Assembly (NCBI RefSeq): GCF_022751215.1
Contig: NZ_JAICDG010000001.1
Location: 124,001-188,000 of the forward strand
DNA length: 64,000 nt
Direction of reading: 5' to 3'
Source: Actinomadura terrae
GTDB lineage: Bacteria; Actinomycetota; Actinomycetes; Streptosporangiales; Streptosporangiaceae
The notes under the pieces: generated by a model
Database searches by the model: none
The model's input: only the letters and a program-made list of their open reading frames with translations
What the model was told of the DNA's origin: nothing
Shown here: positions 1 to 7,487 of the stretch, one piece after another
Layout of the letters: every line of letters starts with the position of its first letter
Numbering within the stretch: position 1 is the first letter of the stretch
Translations under genes and position numbers: made by a program

Positions 1-222
1 GCCCCAGACGGGCGTGGAGACCGCGGTGGCGAGCGTGTACGCGGTCACGACCCAGGACAGGTGGCCGAGCCCGCCGAGGTCGCTGACGATGCCGGGCATC
101 GCGGTTCCGAGGATCAGGTTGTCGAGCGAGGCCAGCAGCATCGCGATCAGCACGGCGCCGATGACGACGTACAGGCTGCGGCCCTGTCCCGCCTCCTCCT
201 GAGGGGGTGCCTGGGGGTTCAT
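1..222 (-). CDS. DHA2-type MFS drug efflux transporter, N-terminal fragment
   Basis: The frame opens with ATG at 222 behind a GAGGAG ribosome site and runs off the left edge, so only the first 74 residues are present. After about 18 hydrophilic residues a first membrane helix leads into LDNLILGTAMPGI, which is the D1 motif of 14-helix DHA2 (EmrB/QacA) antiporters, then a second hydrophobic stretch (WVVTAYTLATAV). Such pumps expel cationic drugs and dyes using the proton gradient. It diverges from the TetR gene at 357 across a perfect palindrome, so it is probably the pump controlled by that repressor. The substrate is unknown. Confidence 0.85.
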   Translation of the reverse strand, partial: MNPQAPPQEEAGQGRSLYVVIGAVLIAMLLASLDNLILGTAMPGIVSDLGGLGHLSWVVTAYTLATAVSTPVWG

Positions 223-259
223 GGTCGTTCGCTCCTCGCTCTGGATACTTACTTGCCGA

Positions 260-301
260 CCGGCTAGTTAACGGTTCGAGTGTGCGCCGTTAACTAGCCG
301 G
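260..301. promoter_or_regulatory. Palindromic TetR operator in the pump/regulator intergenic region
   Basis: A perfect 15-bp inverted repeat, CCGGCTAGTTAACGG at 260-274 and its complement at 287-301, is separated by 12 bp. Each arm contains the palindrome GTTAAC. Weaker symmetry continues outward (ACTTACTTG near 248-256, CAAGTAAGT near 306-314). Its place between the divergent pump and tetR promoters is typical of an operator bound by two TetR dimers. Binding is inferred. Confidence 0.75.
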
Positions 302-356
302 GCGTCAAGTAAGTTGGGGCGGTATCTTGGTCCTAGGACGAGCGGAGGAGACGACC

Positions 357-944
357 GTGACCCGGCCCCGGACGCGCCGCAAGGACACCCGCGAGCGGAT
401 CCAGCACGTCGCGCTGGAGCTGTTCCTCGAACGCGGCTACGACCAGACCTCGCTCCGCGAGATCGCCGAGCGGCTGGAGGTCACCAAGGCGGCGCTCTAC
501 TACCACTTCCGCACCAAGGAGGACATCGTCACCAGCCTCGTCGAGGACATCGGCCGCCCGGTGGACGAGCTGATCGCCTGGGGGCAGAGCCGGCCCAGGA
601 CCCGCGAGACCCGACGCGAGGTGCTGCGCCGCCTGAACGAGGCCCTCGACACCGGCGCGCCGGTGTTCCGGTTCCTCCAGGAGAACCAGGCCGCGCTGCG
701 GTCCCGGCGGAACGCCGACGGGTTCCGCGACCGCATGCGGGCGCTCGGCGAGCTCCTCGCCGTCCCCGACGCGGACCTGGTCGAGCAGGTCCGCGCCCTC
801 AGCGCCCTCTTCACCGTCTACTTCGGGACGTTCGCCCTCAACCACATGGACGGCGACCCCGGCGAGAAGCGCGCCGCCCTCCTCCAGGTCGCCTGGGAGC
901 AGCTGGACGCGGCGCACGGGCACCCCGTCCAGGACGGGAAGTAG
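357..944 (+). CDS. TetR/AcrR family transcriptional repressor
   Basis: 195-residue regulator. The start chosen is GTG 357 because GGAGGAG lies at 344-350; an in-frame TTG at 327 has no ribosome site. The N-terminal helix-turn-helix occupies about residues 32-51 (SLREIAERLEVTKAALYYHF), the canonical TetR recognition region with the YYHF signature, followed by an all-helical ligand domain to the C-terminus. It diverges from the DHA2 pump and is separated from it by a strong palindrome, so it most likely represses the pump and itself until a drug-like ligand binds. The FAD monooxygenase downstream (gap 125 bp) may share the same inducer. Confidence 0.9.
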   Translation: MTRPRTRRKDTRERIQHVALELFLERGYDQTSLREIAERLEVTKAALYYHFRTKEDIVTSLVEDIGRPVDELIAWGQSRPRTRETRREVLRRLNEALDTGAPVFRFLQENQAALRSRRNADGFRDRMRALGELLAVPDADLVEQVRALSALFTVYFGTFALNHMDGDPGEKRAALLQVAWEQLDAAHGHPVQDGK

Positions 945-1069
945 CCGCACCTCTGACGTCTGCGGTCAGCGGCGGTGCGTGGACGGTGCGCCGCCGGTCA
1001 GCGCCCTCGCCCAAGCTCCGGTTGTGCGAGCGGGAAACCGATCCCGCCCGAGACAAAACGGAGCAGACG

Positions 1070-2275
1070 ATGCAGAACGCCGACGCCAAGACGAACAAGT
1101 CCGTGCTGATCTCCGGCGCCAGCGTCGGCGGTCCCGCGCTCGCCTACTGGCTGGACCGGTACGGGTTCGACGTCACGGTCGTCGAGCTGGCCCAGGGGCT
1201 GCGCGCGGGCGGCCAGGCGGTCGACGTGCGGGGCCCGGCGCTGGAGGTCGCCGGGCGGATGGGCGTGCTGGACGAGATCCGCGCGCGGCGCGTCCAGATG
1301 CGCGGCATGTCGATGGTGGACGCGAACGGCGACGAGCTCTTCCGCAGCGAGGAGTACACGATCACCGGCGGCGACCTCGACGGCCCCGACATCGAGATCC
1401 TCCGCGACGACCTCTCACAGATCCTCGCCGCCGCGGCGGGCGACGGGATCGAGTACCTGTTCGGCGACTCGATCGCCGCGCTCGACCAGGACGAGGACGC
1501 CGTCCGCGTGACCTTCCGCAGCGGCATCACCCGGACGTTCGACCTGGTCGTCGGCGCGGACGGCATGCACTCCAACACCAGGTCGCTGGTCTTCGGGCCC
1601 GAGTGCGACTACATCACCCACCTCGGCAAGTACCTGTCGGTGTGGACGGCCCCGAACTTCCTCGGCCTGGACCGCTGGCAGGTCTTCCACCAGATGCCGG
1701 GCAGCGCCTGGGGCGGCGGCGTCATGAGCGTGCGCGGCAACGAGGAGATCCGCGTCTACATGGGCTTCGAGCGCGACGAGCCGGTCGCCTACGACCACCG
1801 CGACACGGCGGCGCAGAAGAAGCTGATGGAGGACGCGATGGCGGGCGGCGGCTGGGTCGTCCCGCAGCTCCTCGACAGCATGTGGGATGCGCCGGACTTC
1901 CACTTCGACTCGATGGCGCAGATCCACCTGGACTCCTGGTCGCGCGGCCGGGTCGTCCTGCTGGGGGACGCCGGGTACTGCGGGTCGCCGCTGTCGGGGC
2001 AGGGCACGAGCATGGCGATGGTCGGCGCGTACGTCCTGGCGGGGGAGCTGCGGGCGGCGGGCGGCGACCACCGCGCGGCGTTCGCCGCCTACGAGTCCGC
2101 GCTGCGCGGATACGTCGCCGCCAACCAGGAGCTGGCGCTCACGAACATGGCGCGGGTGGACGCGCAGCGGAACGCGGCCATGGGCGAGGGCACCGCCGAG
2201 GACGCGGCCACGGCTCCCATCGACTTCCAGGACTTCGGCGAGATCGTAAACTCCTTCACCGTTCGCGACTACTGA
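1070..2275 (+). CDS. FAD-dependent aromatic-ring monooxygenase (PHBH/TetX class)
   Basis: 401 residues, the usual size for group A flavoprotein hydroxylases. The N-terminus has the dinucleotide-binding loop GASVGG (residues 16-21) and the ribose-binding Glu of VVE (about 39). The DG motif GADGMHSNTR is near residue 162 and the FAD-binding GD motif LLGDAGYCGSP near 297. These enzymes use NAD(P)H and O2 to hydroxylate aromatic or polyketide substrates, or inactivate drugs as TetX does. The ATG at 1070 follows a weak GGAGCAG. Being downstream of tetR it could be a drug-modifying partner of the pump; the substrate cannot be read from sequence. It ends 7 bp into the convergent sigma factor gene. 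Confidence 0.9.
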   Translation: MQNADAKTNKSVLISGASVGGPALAYWLDRYGFDVTVVELAQGLRAGGQAVDVRGPALEVAGRMGVLDEIRARRVQMRGMSMVDANGDELFRSEEYTITGGDLDGPDIEILRDDLSQILAAAAGDGIEYLFGDSIAALDQDEDAVRVTFRSGITRTFDLVVGADGMHSNTRSLVFGPECDYITHLGKYLSVWTAPNFLGLDRWQVFHQMPGSAWGGGVMSVRGNEEIRVYMGFERDEPVAYDHRDTAAQKKLMEDAMAGGGWVVPQLLDSMWDAPDFHFDSMAQIHLDSWSRGRVVLLGDAGYCGSPLSGQGTSMAMVGAYVLAGELRAAGGDHRAAFAAYESALRGYVAANQELALTNMARVDAQRNAAMGEGTAEDAATAPIDFQDFGEIVNSFTVRDY

Positions 2276-3546
2276 GACGGGTCTCGGGAGAGGGATGCGG
2301 CGCGGTCCAGCAGCACCTTCCGTTCGGGCGCGTTGCGGGTCAGCTCCGCGGCGCGCTCGAACTCGGCTCGGGCCTCCTCCGGCCGTCCGAGCTTGGCGAG
2401 CAGGTCGCCGCGGACGCTCGGCAGCAGGTGGTAGCCGCGCAGGGACGGCTCGGCGGCGACCGCGTCCACGAGCGCGAGGCCCCGCTCCGGACCGTCGGCC
2501 ATCCCGACCGCGACGGCGCGGTTCAGCTCCACGACCGGGGACGGCGCGACCCGCGCGAGCACCTCGTACAGCGCGGCGATCTGCGCCCAGTCGGTGTCCT
2601 CGGCCGTGGGGGCCTGCGCGTGGCACGCGGCGATCGCGGCCTGCACCACATACGGCCCCGGCGGCTCGCCGATCTCCTTCGCGCGCAGCAGCGCGGCGAA
2701 CCCGCGGCGGATGAGCAGCCGGTCCCAGAGCGCGCGGTCCTGGTCGCGCAGCGGGACGGGTTCGCCGGACGGCCCGGTCCGCGCCCGCGTCCGGGACGCC
2801 TGGATCTCCATCAGCGCCGCGAGCCCGTGCACCTCCGGCTCGCCGGGGGCCAGCCCGGCGAGGACGCGGCCGAGGCGCAGCGCCTCCTGGCACAGGTCCG
2901 TCCGGACCCAGGCGTCGCCCGCGGTCGCCGCGTACCCCTCGTTGAAGATCAGGTAGACGACCTCCAGCACCGACGACAGCCGCGCCGCGCGCTCGGGGCC
3001 CTCCGGCACCTCGAACGGGACGCCCGCCTCCGCCAGCGTCCGCTTCGCCCGGACGATCCGCTGCGCCACCGTCGGCTCCGGGACGAGGAACGCCCGCGCG
3101 ATCTCCTCCGTGGTCAGCCCGCCCAGCATCCGCAGCGTCAGCGCGACCCTGGCCTGCGTGGACAGCACCGGATGGCAGGCGGTGAACACGAGCCGGAGCA
3201 CGTCGTCCTCGATGGGCTCGGCGTCCTCGACGCGGTCGAACTCGGCCGGCGCCGCGTGCGCCGCGGGCTCCAGCCCGTGCCCGATCTCGGTGAGCTTGGC
3301 CTCCAGCCGCTGGTCGCGGCGGATCCGGTCGATGGCGCGGCGCTTGCCGACGGCCATGAGCCAGGCGCCCGGGTTGTTCGGGACGCCCGACGCCGGCCAC
3401 TGTTCGAGCGCGGCGACCAGCGCGTCCTGCGCGAGTTCCTCGGCGAGCCCGACATCGCGCAGCATCCGCGCGAGCCCGGCGATGATCCGCGCGGACTCCA
3501 TCCGCCACACCGCGTCGACGCTCGCGTGCACGTCAGAGGCCGTCAC
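2269..3546 (-). CDS. ECF42-type RNA polymerase sigma factor with C-terminal TPR-like domain
   Basis: 425 residues, far longer than a minimal ECF factor. Region 2 lies near residues 15-85 (AEELAQDALVAALEQWP, then PGAWLMAVGKRRAIDRIRR) and region 4 near 110-165 (GGLTTEEIARAFLVPEPTVAQR). A long helical C-terminal extension contains FNEGYAA and VVELNRAVAVGMADGPERGL, which are hallmarks of the ECF42 group with its TPR-like regulatory domain. The preceding gene encodes a DGPF/YCII-like protein, the conserved genomic partner of ECF42. The GTG start at 3546 has only a weak ribosome site. No anti-sigma factor is adjacent, as expected for this group, whose C-terminal extension is thought to set activity. 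It overlaps the convergent monooxygenase by 7 bp. Confidence 0.92.
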   Translation of the reverse strand: MTASDVHASVDAVWRMESARIIAGLARMLRDVGLAEELAQDALVAALEQWPASGVPNNPGAWLMAVGKRRAIDRIRRDQRLEAKLTEIGHGLEPAAHAAPAEFDRVEDAEPIEDDVLRLVFTACHPVLSTQARVALTLRMLGGLTTEEIARAFLVPEPTVAQRIVRAKRTLAEAGVPFEVPEGPERAARLSSVLEVVYLIFNEGYAATAGDAWVRTDLCQEALRLGRVLAGLAPGEPEVHGLAALMEIQASRTRARTGPSGEPVPLRDQDRALWDRLLIRRGFAALLRAKEIGEPPGPYVVQAAIAACHAQAPTAEDTDWAQIAALYEVLARVAPSPVVELNRAVAVGMADGPERGLALVDAVAAEPSLRGYHLLPSVRGDLLAKLGRPEEARAEFERAAELTRNAPERKVLLDRAASLSRDPSQ

Positions 3547-3624
3547 GCCGCCGATGACAGCACCCGCGGGGCCCCGCGCGCAAGTCCGGCGGGTGGGCGG
3601 CGGGGCCGCCGCCCACCCCGTGGG

Positions 3625-3981
3625 TCACGCGCCGGGGCCGGTGTCCTCCGGGCCGAAGACCTGCTTGATGACGCCCTCGCCGTCCCCGACGATCCGGTAG
3701 AAGCGCCGGGACAGTTCGATCGCCTCCTCGCGGGTCCGCACCTCGATCAGCGCGAAGCCGACGACGCCCTCCTTGGACTCGGCGAACGGCCCGTCCGTCA
3801 CCGTGACCTTCCCGCCCGACGAGGCGATCCGGGTGCCGTGCGGCTCCAGGCCCCCGGTCGCGAGCAGCACCCCCGACCTGGACATCTCGGCGATGAACGC
3901 GCCCATCTCGGCCTGGAGCTTCTCGTCCTGCGAGAATTCCTCGTCGCCGCCGCCGTCCGTCGTCATCAACATGAACCGCAT
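3625..3981 (-). CDS. DGPF-domain (YCII-related) protein, ECF42 partner
   Basis: 118 residues. The chosen ATG at 3981 follows AGGAGG at 3988-3993. The family motif DGPF is at residues 63-66 (VTDGPFAESK), with the N-terminal MRFMLMTT strand and a C-terminal RVRTREEAIELS-type helix typical of the ferredoxin-like YCII fold. The biochemical role of DGPF proteins is not established. They are the conserved neighbours and targets of ECF42 sigma factors, and the sigma gene follows 78 bp downstream. A TGTCGA-N17-CGAC promoter lies upstream at 4032-4058, consistent with direct control by that factor. Confidence 0.9.
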   Translation of the reverse strand: MRFMLMTTDGGGDEEFSQDEKLQAEMGAFIAEMSRSGVLLATGGLEPHGTRIASSGGKVTVTDGPFAESKEGVVGFALIEVRTREEAIELSRRFYRIVGDGEGVIKQVFGPEDTGPGA

Positions 3982-4031
3982 CTGATGCCTCCTGGTTCTC
4001 GTGTCCGGTACTCCCCGGTCTTCACGGACGC

Positions 4032-4058
4032 GTCGAAGGGAGGGCGGCCGGATCGACA
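4032..4058 (-). promoter_or_regulatory. Candidate ECF42-dependent promoter of the DGPF gene
   Basis: On the minus strand TGTCGA (complement of 4053-4058) and CGAC (complement of 4032-4035) are separated by 17 nt. This matches the bipartite signal described for ECF42 (TGTCGA at -35, CGA/TC at -10). It lies about 50 bp before the DGPF start codon. The match is seen in sequence; use by the adjacent sigma factor is inferred. Confidence 0.55.
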
Positions 4059-4221
4059 TCGCGGGCGATATTTCCCGGATTTTTTCTCTGGGACGCATCG
4101 TGCCAGGTCACACCCGAAATGCTCCACCGAGCGGTGTTCTGGGCCTTGGTCGCCGCACGCGGCGGCGAGTAACTTTGCCCTGAAGGCAGGAATTTCTCGC
4201 GCCCCTGAGGAGGCGTCCCCC

Positions 4222-5151
4222 GTGGGAGACCCGCCATCTGGAACCGGCGTGCCCGCCGTGCCCGCCATCCCTGACGTGCCCGTCGCACAGGGACGCGAGC
4301 TGGCCGGGCCCACCGTCCTGCGCATGCTCGTCGGCGCGCAGCTGCGCCGGCTGCGCGAGCGGGCCGGCATCTCCACCGAGGCGGCCGGCTACGAGATCCG
4401 CGGCTCCCACTCCAAGATCAGTCGGATGGAGCTGGGCCGGGTCGGCTTCAAGGAGCGCGACGTCGCCGACCTGCTCACCCTCTACGGCGTGACCGACGCC
4501 GCCCGCCGCGACCCGCTGCTCCAGCTGGCCGAGCAGGCCAACGCCCCCGGCTGGTGGCAGCCCTACAGCGACGTCGTGTCGAGCTGGTTCGAGCCGTGCC
4601 TCGGGCTGGAGCAGGGCGCCGAGGTCATCCGCGCCTACGAGATCCAGGCCGTCCCCGAACTGCTCCAGACCGAGGACTACGCCCGCGCGCTGCTGCGCGC
4701 CCGCCACGTCGACGCCTCCGATAAGGAGATCGAGCGGCGCGTCGAGCTGTGCATGCTCCGCCAGCGCATCCTGACCCGCCCGTCCCCGGTGAAGTTCTGG
4801 GCGGTGCTCGACGAGGCCGTCGTCCGCCGCCTGGTCGGCGGCGCCCTGACGATGCGGCTCCAGCTCCAGCACCTGATCAAGATGTCCGCCGAGCCGAACA
4901 TCACCGTCCAGGTGCTGCCGTTCTCCTCCGGCGGCCACGCCGCCGAGGGCGGCCCGGTGACGATACTGCGCTTCGCCGAACCGGAGCTGCCCGACGTCGT
5001 CTACCTGGAGCAGCTCGCCGGGGCCCTCTACCCCGACCGCAACGCCGAGGTCGTCCGCTACCGCGACGTCATGAACCGGCTGGGCGTGCAGGCCGAGCCC
5101 CCGTCCCGCACCCCCGACATCCTCCGGACGCTCCTCGACCAGTACATCTGA
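4222..5151 (+). CDS. XRE-family regulator with DUF5753 domain
   Basis: 309 residues from GTG 4222, chosen because GAGGAGG lies 8 bp upstream at 4207-4213; the open frame extends far upstream but without coding character. A lambda-repressor-like helix-turn-helix spans about residues 37-90 (LRRLRERAGISTEAAGYEI, then SKISRMELGRVGFKERDV). The rest is the DUF5753 sensor domain (EPCLGLEQGA, VPELLQTEDYARALL, PNITVQVLPFSSG), the standard architecture of the abundant actinomycete XRE-DUF5753 regulators. These are usually paired with a DUF397 gene; none follows here, so this is an orphan copy. The signal sensed is unknown. Confidence 0.92.
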   Translation: MGDPPSGTGVPAVPAIPDVPVAQGRELAGPTVLRMLVGAQLRRLRERAGISTEAAGYEIRGSHSKISRMELGRVGFKERDVADLLTLYGVTDAARRDPLLQLAEQANAPGWWQPYSDVVSSWFEPCLGLEQGAEVIRAYEIQAVPELLQTEDYARALLRARHVDASDKEIERRVELCMLRQRILTRPSPVKFWAVLDEAVVRRLVGGALTMRLQLQHLIKMSAEPNITVQVLPFSSGGHAAEGGPVTILRFAEPELPDVVYLEQLAGALYPDRNAEVVRYRDVMNRLGVQAEPPSRTPDILRTLLDQYI

Positions 5152-5184
5152 CCGGCGGGCGGCCCGCGGGCCGCCCGCGCCGGA

Positions 5185-5745
5185 CTACTTCTTCGCCGGG
5201 ACGTAGGTCGCGACGAGCACGCCGCTCTTGAACGAGACGGTGCCCGCCAGCTCGAACGTGGCGGCGAAGTCCTTCTGGGTGAGCAGCTCGGACGGGTCGC
5301 CCGTGCCCACGATGACCGGGTGGATCCACAGCCGCAGCTCGTCGAGCAGCCCGCCCTCGATGAGCGTCCGCGTGACCGGCCCGAATCCGTATTGCAGGAT
5401 GTCTTGCCCCTCGCGCTCCTTGAGCGCCCCGATCTCCGCGACCGCGTCGTCCCGCTTGACGACGGTGGTGTTGTTCCAGGTCGGCTTGTCGAGCGTGTCC
5501 GACACGACGACGTGCTCGATCGTGTTCATCCGCACGCCGAAGTCCCCGGTCGCCTCCTCCATCGCGGGCCACACCTCCGCGAAGCCGTCGTAGGTGGCCC
5601 GCCCCATCACCATGGCGTCGCAGGAGAACAGCAGCTCGCTCGCATACGCGGCGGCCTCGTCCTGGAAGTAGGCCGACGTCCAGTTCTGCGGGTTCGCGAT
5701 GACCCCGTCCAGCGAGACGTACGTCGAGTTGATGATCTTGCGCAT
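5185..5745 (-). CDS. Dihydrofolate reductase-family (RibD C-terminal-like) protein
   Basis: 186 residues from ATG 5745. The RibD_C/DHFR fold is visible in MRKIINSTYVSLDGVIANP, the central AMVMGRATYDGFAEVWP, and the C-terminal YGFGPVTRTLIEGGLLDELRL followed by IHPVIVGTG. These actinobacterial YyaP/YwjB-like proteins are probably NADPH-dependent reductases; the physiological substrate is unknown and most do not replace true DHFR. The gene reads away from the mobile element, and its upstream region now contains the left attachment core, so the element inserted into its promoter side. Confidence 0.88.
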   Translation of the reverse strand: MRKIINSTYVSLDGVIANPQNWTSAYFQDEAAAYASELLFSCDAMVMGRATYDGFAEVWPAMEEATGDFGVRMNTIEHVVVSDTLDKPTWNNTTVVKRDDAVAEIGALKEREGQDILQYGFGPVTRTLIEGGLLDELRLWIHPVIVGTGDPSELLTQKDFAATFELAGTVSFKSGVLVATYVPAKK

Positions 5746-5835
5746 GGTCTGCTCCAGATGCCTTGTGGGGAGGGGGCCCGGTCGCCCGGCCCCGCCGTCC
5801 TGCCGATGACCCCCACAGTGCCCTGACCCTTTTAC

Positions 5836-5850
5836 GGCTTTCTTACGGTC
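5836..5850. other. Candidate left attachment core (attL), integrase side
   Basis: GGCTTTCTTACGGTC is repeated exactly at 16700-16714. It lies between the reductase gene and the integrase stop codon. There is no tRNA here, so the target is the intergenic region between the divergent reductase and SARP genes. Crossover within the 15 bp is inferred. Confidence 0.65.
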
Positions 5851-5903
5851 GGTTTTCGGGGGGAGCGGAGGTCGGGAGGGGAGACGGCCGTCTCTGGGAG
5901 GTC

Positions 5904-5925
5904 CGGGGAGCCAATCGGGGAGCCA
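5904..5925. repeat. Paired arm-type repeats at left end
   Basis: CGGGGAGCCA occurs at 5904-5913 and again at 5916-5925, a 12-bp period. The same pair with the same period and orientation occurs at the other end (16527-16548). Repeats flanking a core on both sides are typical arm-binding sites of tyrosine recombinases or excisionase sites. Confidence 0.6.
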
Positions 5926-5930
5926 CATGC

Positions 5931-7073
5931 CTACGCGGACTTCGCGGTGCCGCTGAAGATGTCGTTCATGTGCTCGGCTCCGTCGCGGATCACGGGCCGT
6001 AGCTGGTGGCGGTAGACCGTCTCGGTGATCGTGGTGTTGGCGTGCCCCACCAGGTCGCTGATCTTCTCGATCGGTACCCCGTGGTCACTCATGATGGACA
6101 CGAACGTGTGCCGCAACTCGCGCGGTGTCCACTCGCTGGCGTCCAGCCCCGCAGCGCGCAGGACCCGGCGGAACTGACGGCGGACGCGCGGCGCGTCGTA
6201 CGGCGCCCCGTTCTCGTGGCAGAACACGAGATCGTGATCCTCGTACGCCTCACCGGCTTGGAGCCGCTCGGCCGCCTGCCGCTTCTTGTGCCTCTTGAGT
6301 GCGTCCACGGCGGTGTCTGCGATGCCGAGTCCCCGCCTGCTGAGCGGCGTCTTGGTGTCGCCCTTGTGACGGTCAGCGCGCCGGACATAGACCGTCGCCG
6401 TCTCCAGATCCACGTCACTCCACTTGAGGGTGCGGAGTTCCTCCGTGCGCAGTCCCGAGACGATGGCGAGGATGACGTAGGCGCCTAGCCGGTGCTTTGG
6501 CTTGGCCGCTTCCTCAAGGACGGCTTCGGCCTGCTGGAGAGTAAGCGAGCGCGACTGACGACCGGCCTTGCCCTCTGGCGTGTCCACCAGCAGGGCGACG
6601 TTCCGGCCGATCCGGTCATGGCGTGCCGCCCTGCGAATGGACCTCTTGAGCAGGCTGTGAACCATGCCCAGCGACGACGTGGTGAGGTGCGGCGCCCTGC
6701 CGTCGAGCCACTTCTCTACGTCGTCCGCTGTGAGGTCCTTGAGACGTGCATGCCCGATGAACGGGATGAGCTGGTTCTTGGCGAGCGACCGGTACACCGT
6801 GTTGGACGAGGGTGACTTGCCCGACTTGGCGTACGCCTTCAGGTAGTCGTTCACCGCGTCGCGGACGTAGTAGTTGTGCTCGGTCTTCACCCCGCGTTCC
6901 AGGTCTTTGACGGCCTCCTTGAGCTTGTCCTTGACCTCTGCCTTGGTCTTCCCCTTCCTCTTGAGCCGGTTGCGCTTGCCGTCCGGGCCCATCCCGAGTG
7001 AGAGAGCGCCGGTGAACCCGCCGTTCTCCTCGTAGATCGACCCCTCGTACTTCCCGACCAGGATCTTCGTCAA
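5931..7073 (-). CDS. int: Tyrosine recombinase (site-specific integrase)
   Basis: 380 residues. Start TTG 7073 was chosen for its GAGGAGGG ribosome site 6 bp upstream. An N-terminal arm-binding-like region (about 1-60) precedes a SAM-like core-binding domain (65-165) and the catalytic domain. Catalytic residues: Arg209 in SGLRTEELR, a likely beta-hairpin Lys241, Arg321 in TPRELRHTF, His344 in LVGHANTT, Tyr354 in ETVYRH. The first position of the HxxR box is Arg318 instead of His, as in some pSAM2-like actinomycete integrases. The gene lies at the left end, stop codon 80 bp from the att core, with xis upstream on the same strand. A tandem GGGACGTCT operator lies between xis and int. Confidence 0.95.
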   Translation of the reverse strand: MTKILVGKYEGSIYEENGGFTGALSLGMGPDGKRNRLKRKGKTKAEVKDKLKEAVKDLERGVKTEHNYYVRDAVNDYLKAYAKSGKSPSSNTVYRSLAKNQLIPFIGHARLKDLTADDVEKWLDGRAPHLTTSSLGMVHSLLKRSIRRAARHDRIGRNVALLVDTPEGKAGRQSRSLTLQQAEAVLEEAAKPKHRLGAYVILAIVSGLRTEELRTLKWSDVDLETATVYVRRADRHKGDTKTPLSRRGLGIADTAVDALKRHKKRQAAERLQAGEAYEDHDLVFCHENGAPYDAPRVRRQFRRVLRAAGLDASEWTPRELRHTFVSIMSDHGVPIEKISDLVGHANTTITETVYRHQLRPVIRDGAEHMNDIFSGTAKSA

Positions 7074-7120
7074 CGGATCCCTCCTCGTGTTCGTTCGAGG
7101 TCGCCTCCGACGATAACCCA

Positions 7121-7139
7121 AGACGTCCCAAGACGTCCC
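7121..7139 (-). promoter_or_regulatory. Tandem GGGACGTCT operator upstream of int
   Basis: Read on the minus strand, GGGACGTCT occurs twice with an exact 10-bp period (complements of 7121-7129 and 7131-7139). It sits in the 80-bp gap between xis and int. The same tandem arrangement recurs at 15066-15084 before the second XRE-DUF5919 gene, so a regulator of the element probably binds it. Confidence 0.6.
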
Positions 7140-7153
7140 CTGGTTGGAGAGGG

Positions 7154-7324
7154 TCAGCGGACCTCTTCCAAGGCGGCGAGGAACTCGGCGAGGTGCCGGT
7201 CGGTGATGCGGCGCGATTTGCCGATCTTGATGCTGCGGAGCTGGCCGGAGCGGATCAGGAAGTAGACCTTGTCGCGTCCGATGCTGAGGATCTCGGCCAC
7301 TTGCTCGACGGTGTACGCCTGCAC
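7154..7324 (-). CDS. xis: Excisionase (helix-turn-helix, MerR/Xis-like)
   Basis: 56 residues: MQAYTVEQVAEILSIGRDKV and on through YFLIRSGQLRSIKIGKSRR to the C-terminal EFLAALEEVR. This is the standard excisionase-family winged helix: TVEQVAEILSIGRDKVYFLI is the helix-turn-helix and IKIGKSRRI the wing. GTG 7324 is preferred because GAGGAGG (7333-7339) is 8 bp upstream; in-frame GTGs at 7330 and 7333 lie too close to it. It probably bends DNA at the att arms to direct excision with the integrase encoded next. Confidence 0.9.
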   Translation of the reverse strand: MQAYTVEQVAEILSIGRDKVYFLIRSGQLRSIKIGKSRRITDRHLAEFLAALEEVR

Positions 7325-7413
7325 GGTCACCACCTCCTCTTTCCTCGGGACTCGTCCCCGAGATCGTTCGTGGTGTGGGGTTGGCGATCATCTCCTTGGC
7401 TACGGTGAGTGCT

Positions 7414-7486
7414 CGTCTCCGTCTCGTCTCACGGACGTCTCCACGCTCCTTACGTGCAGGCGCGCGCGAGACGAGACGTTGAGACG
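7414..7486. repeat. CGTCTC repeat array, candidate clt/TRS locus for the translocase
   Basis: Within 73 bp there are four CGTCTC (7414, 7420, 7425, 7436) and three GAGACG (7468, 7473, 7481) hexamers. GTCTCGTCTC at 7421-7430 is the exact complement of GAGACGAGAC at 7468-7477. The array ends 2 bp from the stop codon of the FtsK/TraB-like gene. In Streptomyces plasmids such as pSVH1 the clt locus, made of short repeats read by the TraB C-terminal winged helix, lies directly downstream of traB, so this is a strong positional analogue. Confidence 0.6.
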
Positions 7487-7487
7487 A

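Noticed and set aside
979..5151. A 1390-codon open frame covering the monooxygenase and sigma gene region
   Set aside because: Only the part from GTG 4222 has coding character; the rest is an Arg/Gly/Ala-rich shadow of high-GC genes in other frames.
5821..5850. tRNA-gene attachment site
   Set aside because: The shared core does not form part of a tRNA cloverleaf; no tRNA was found at either end.
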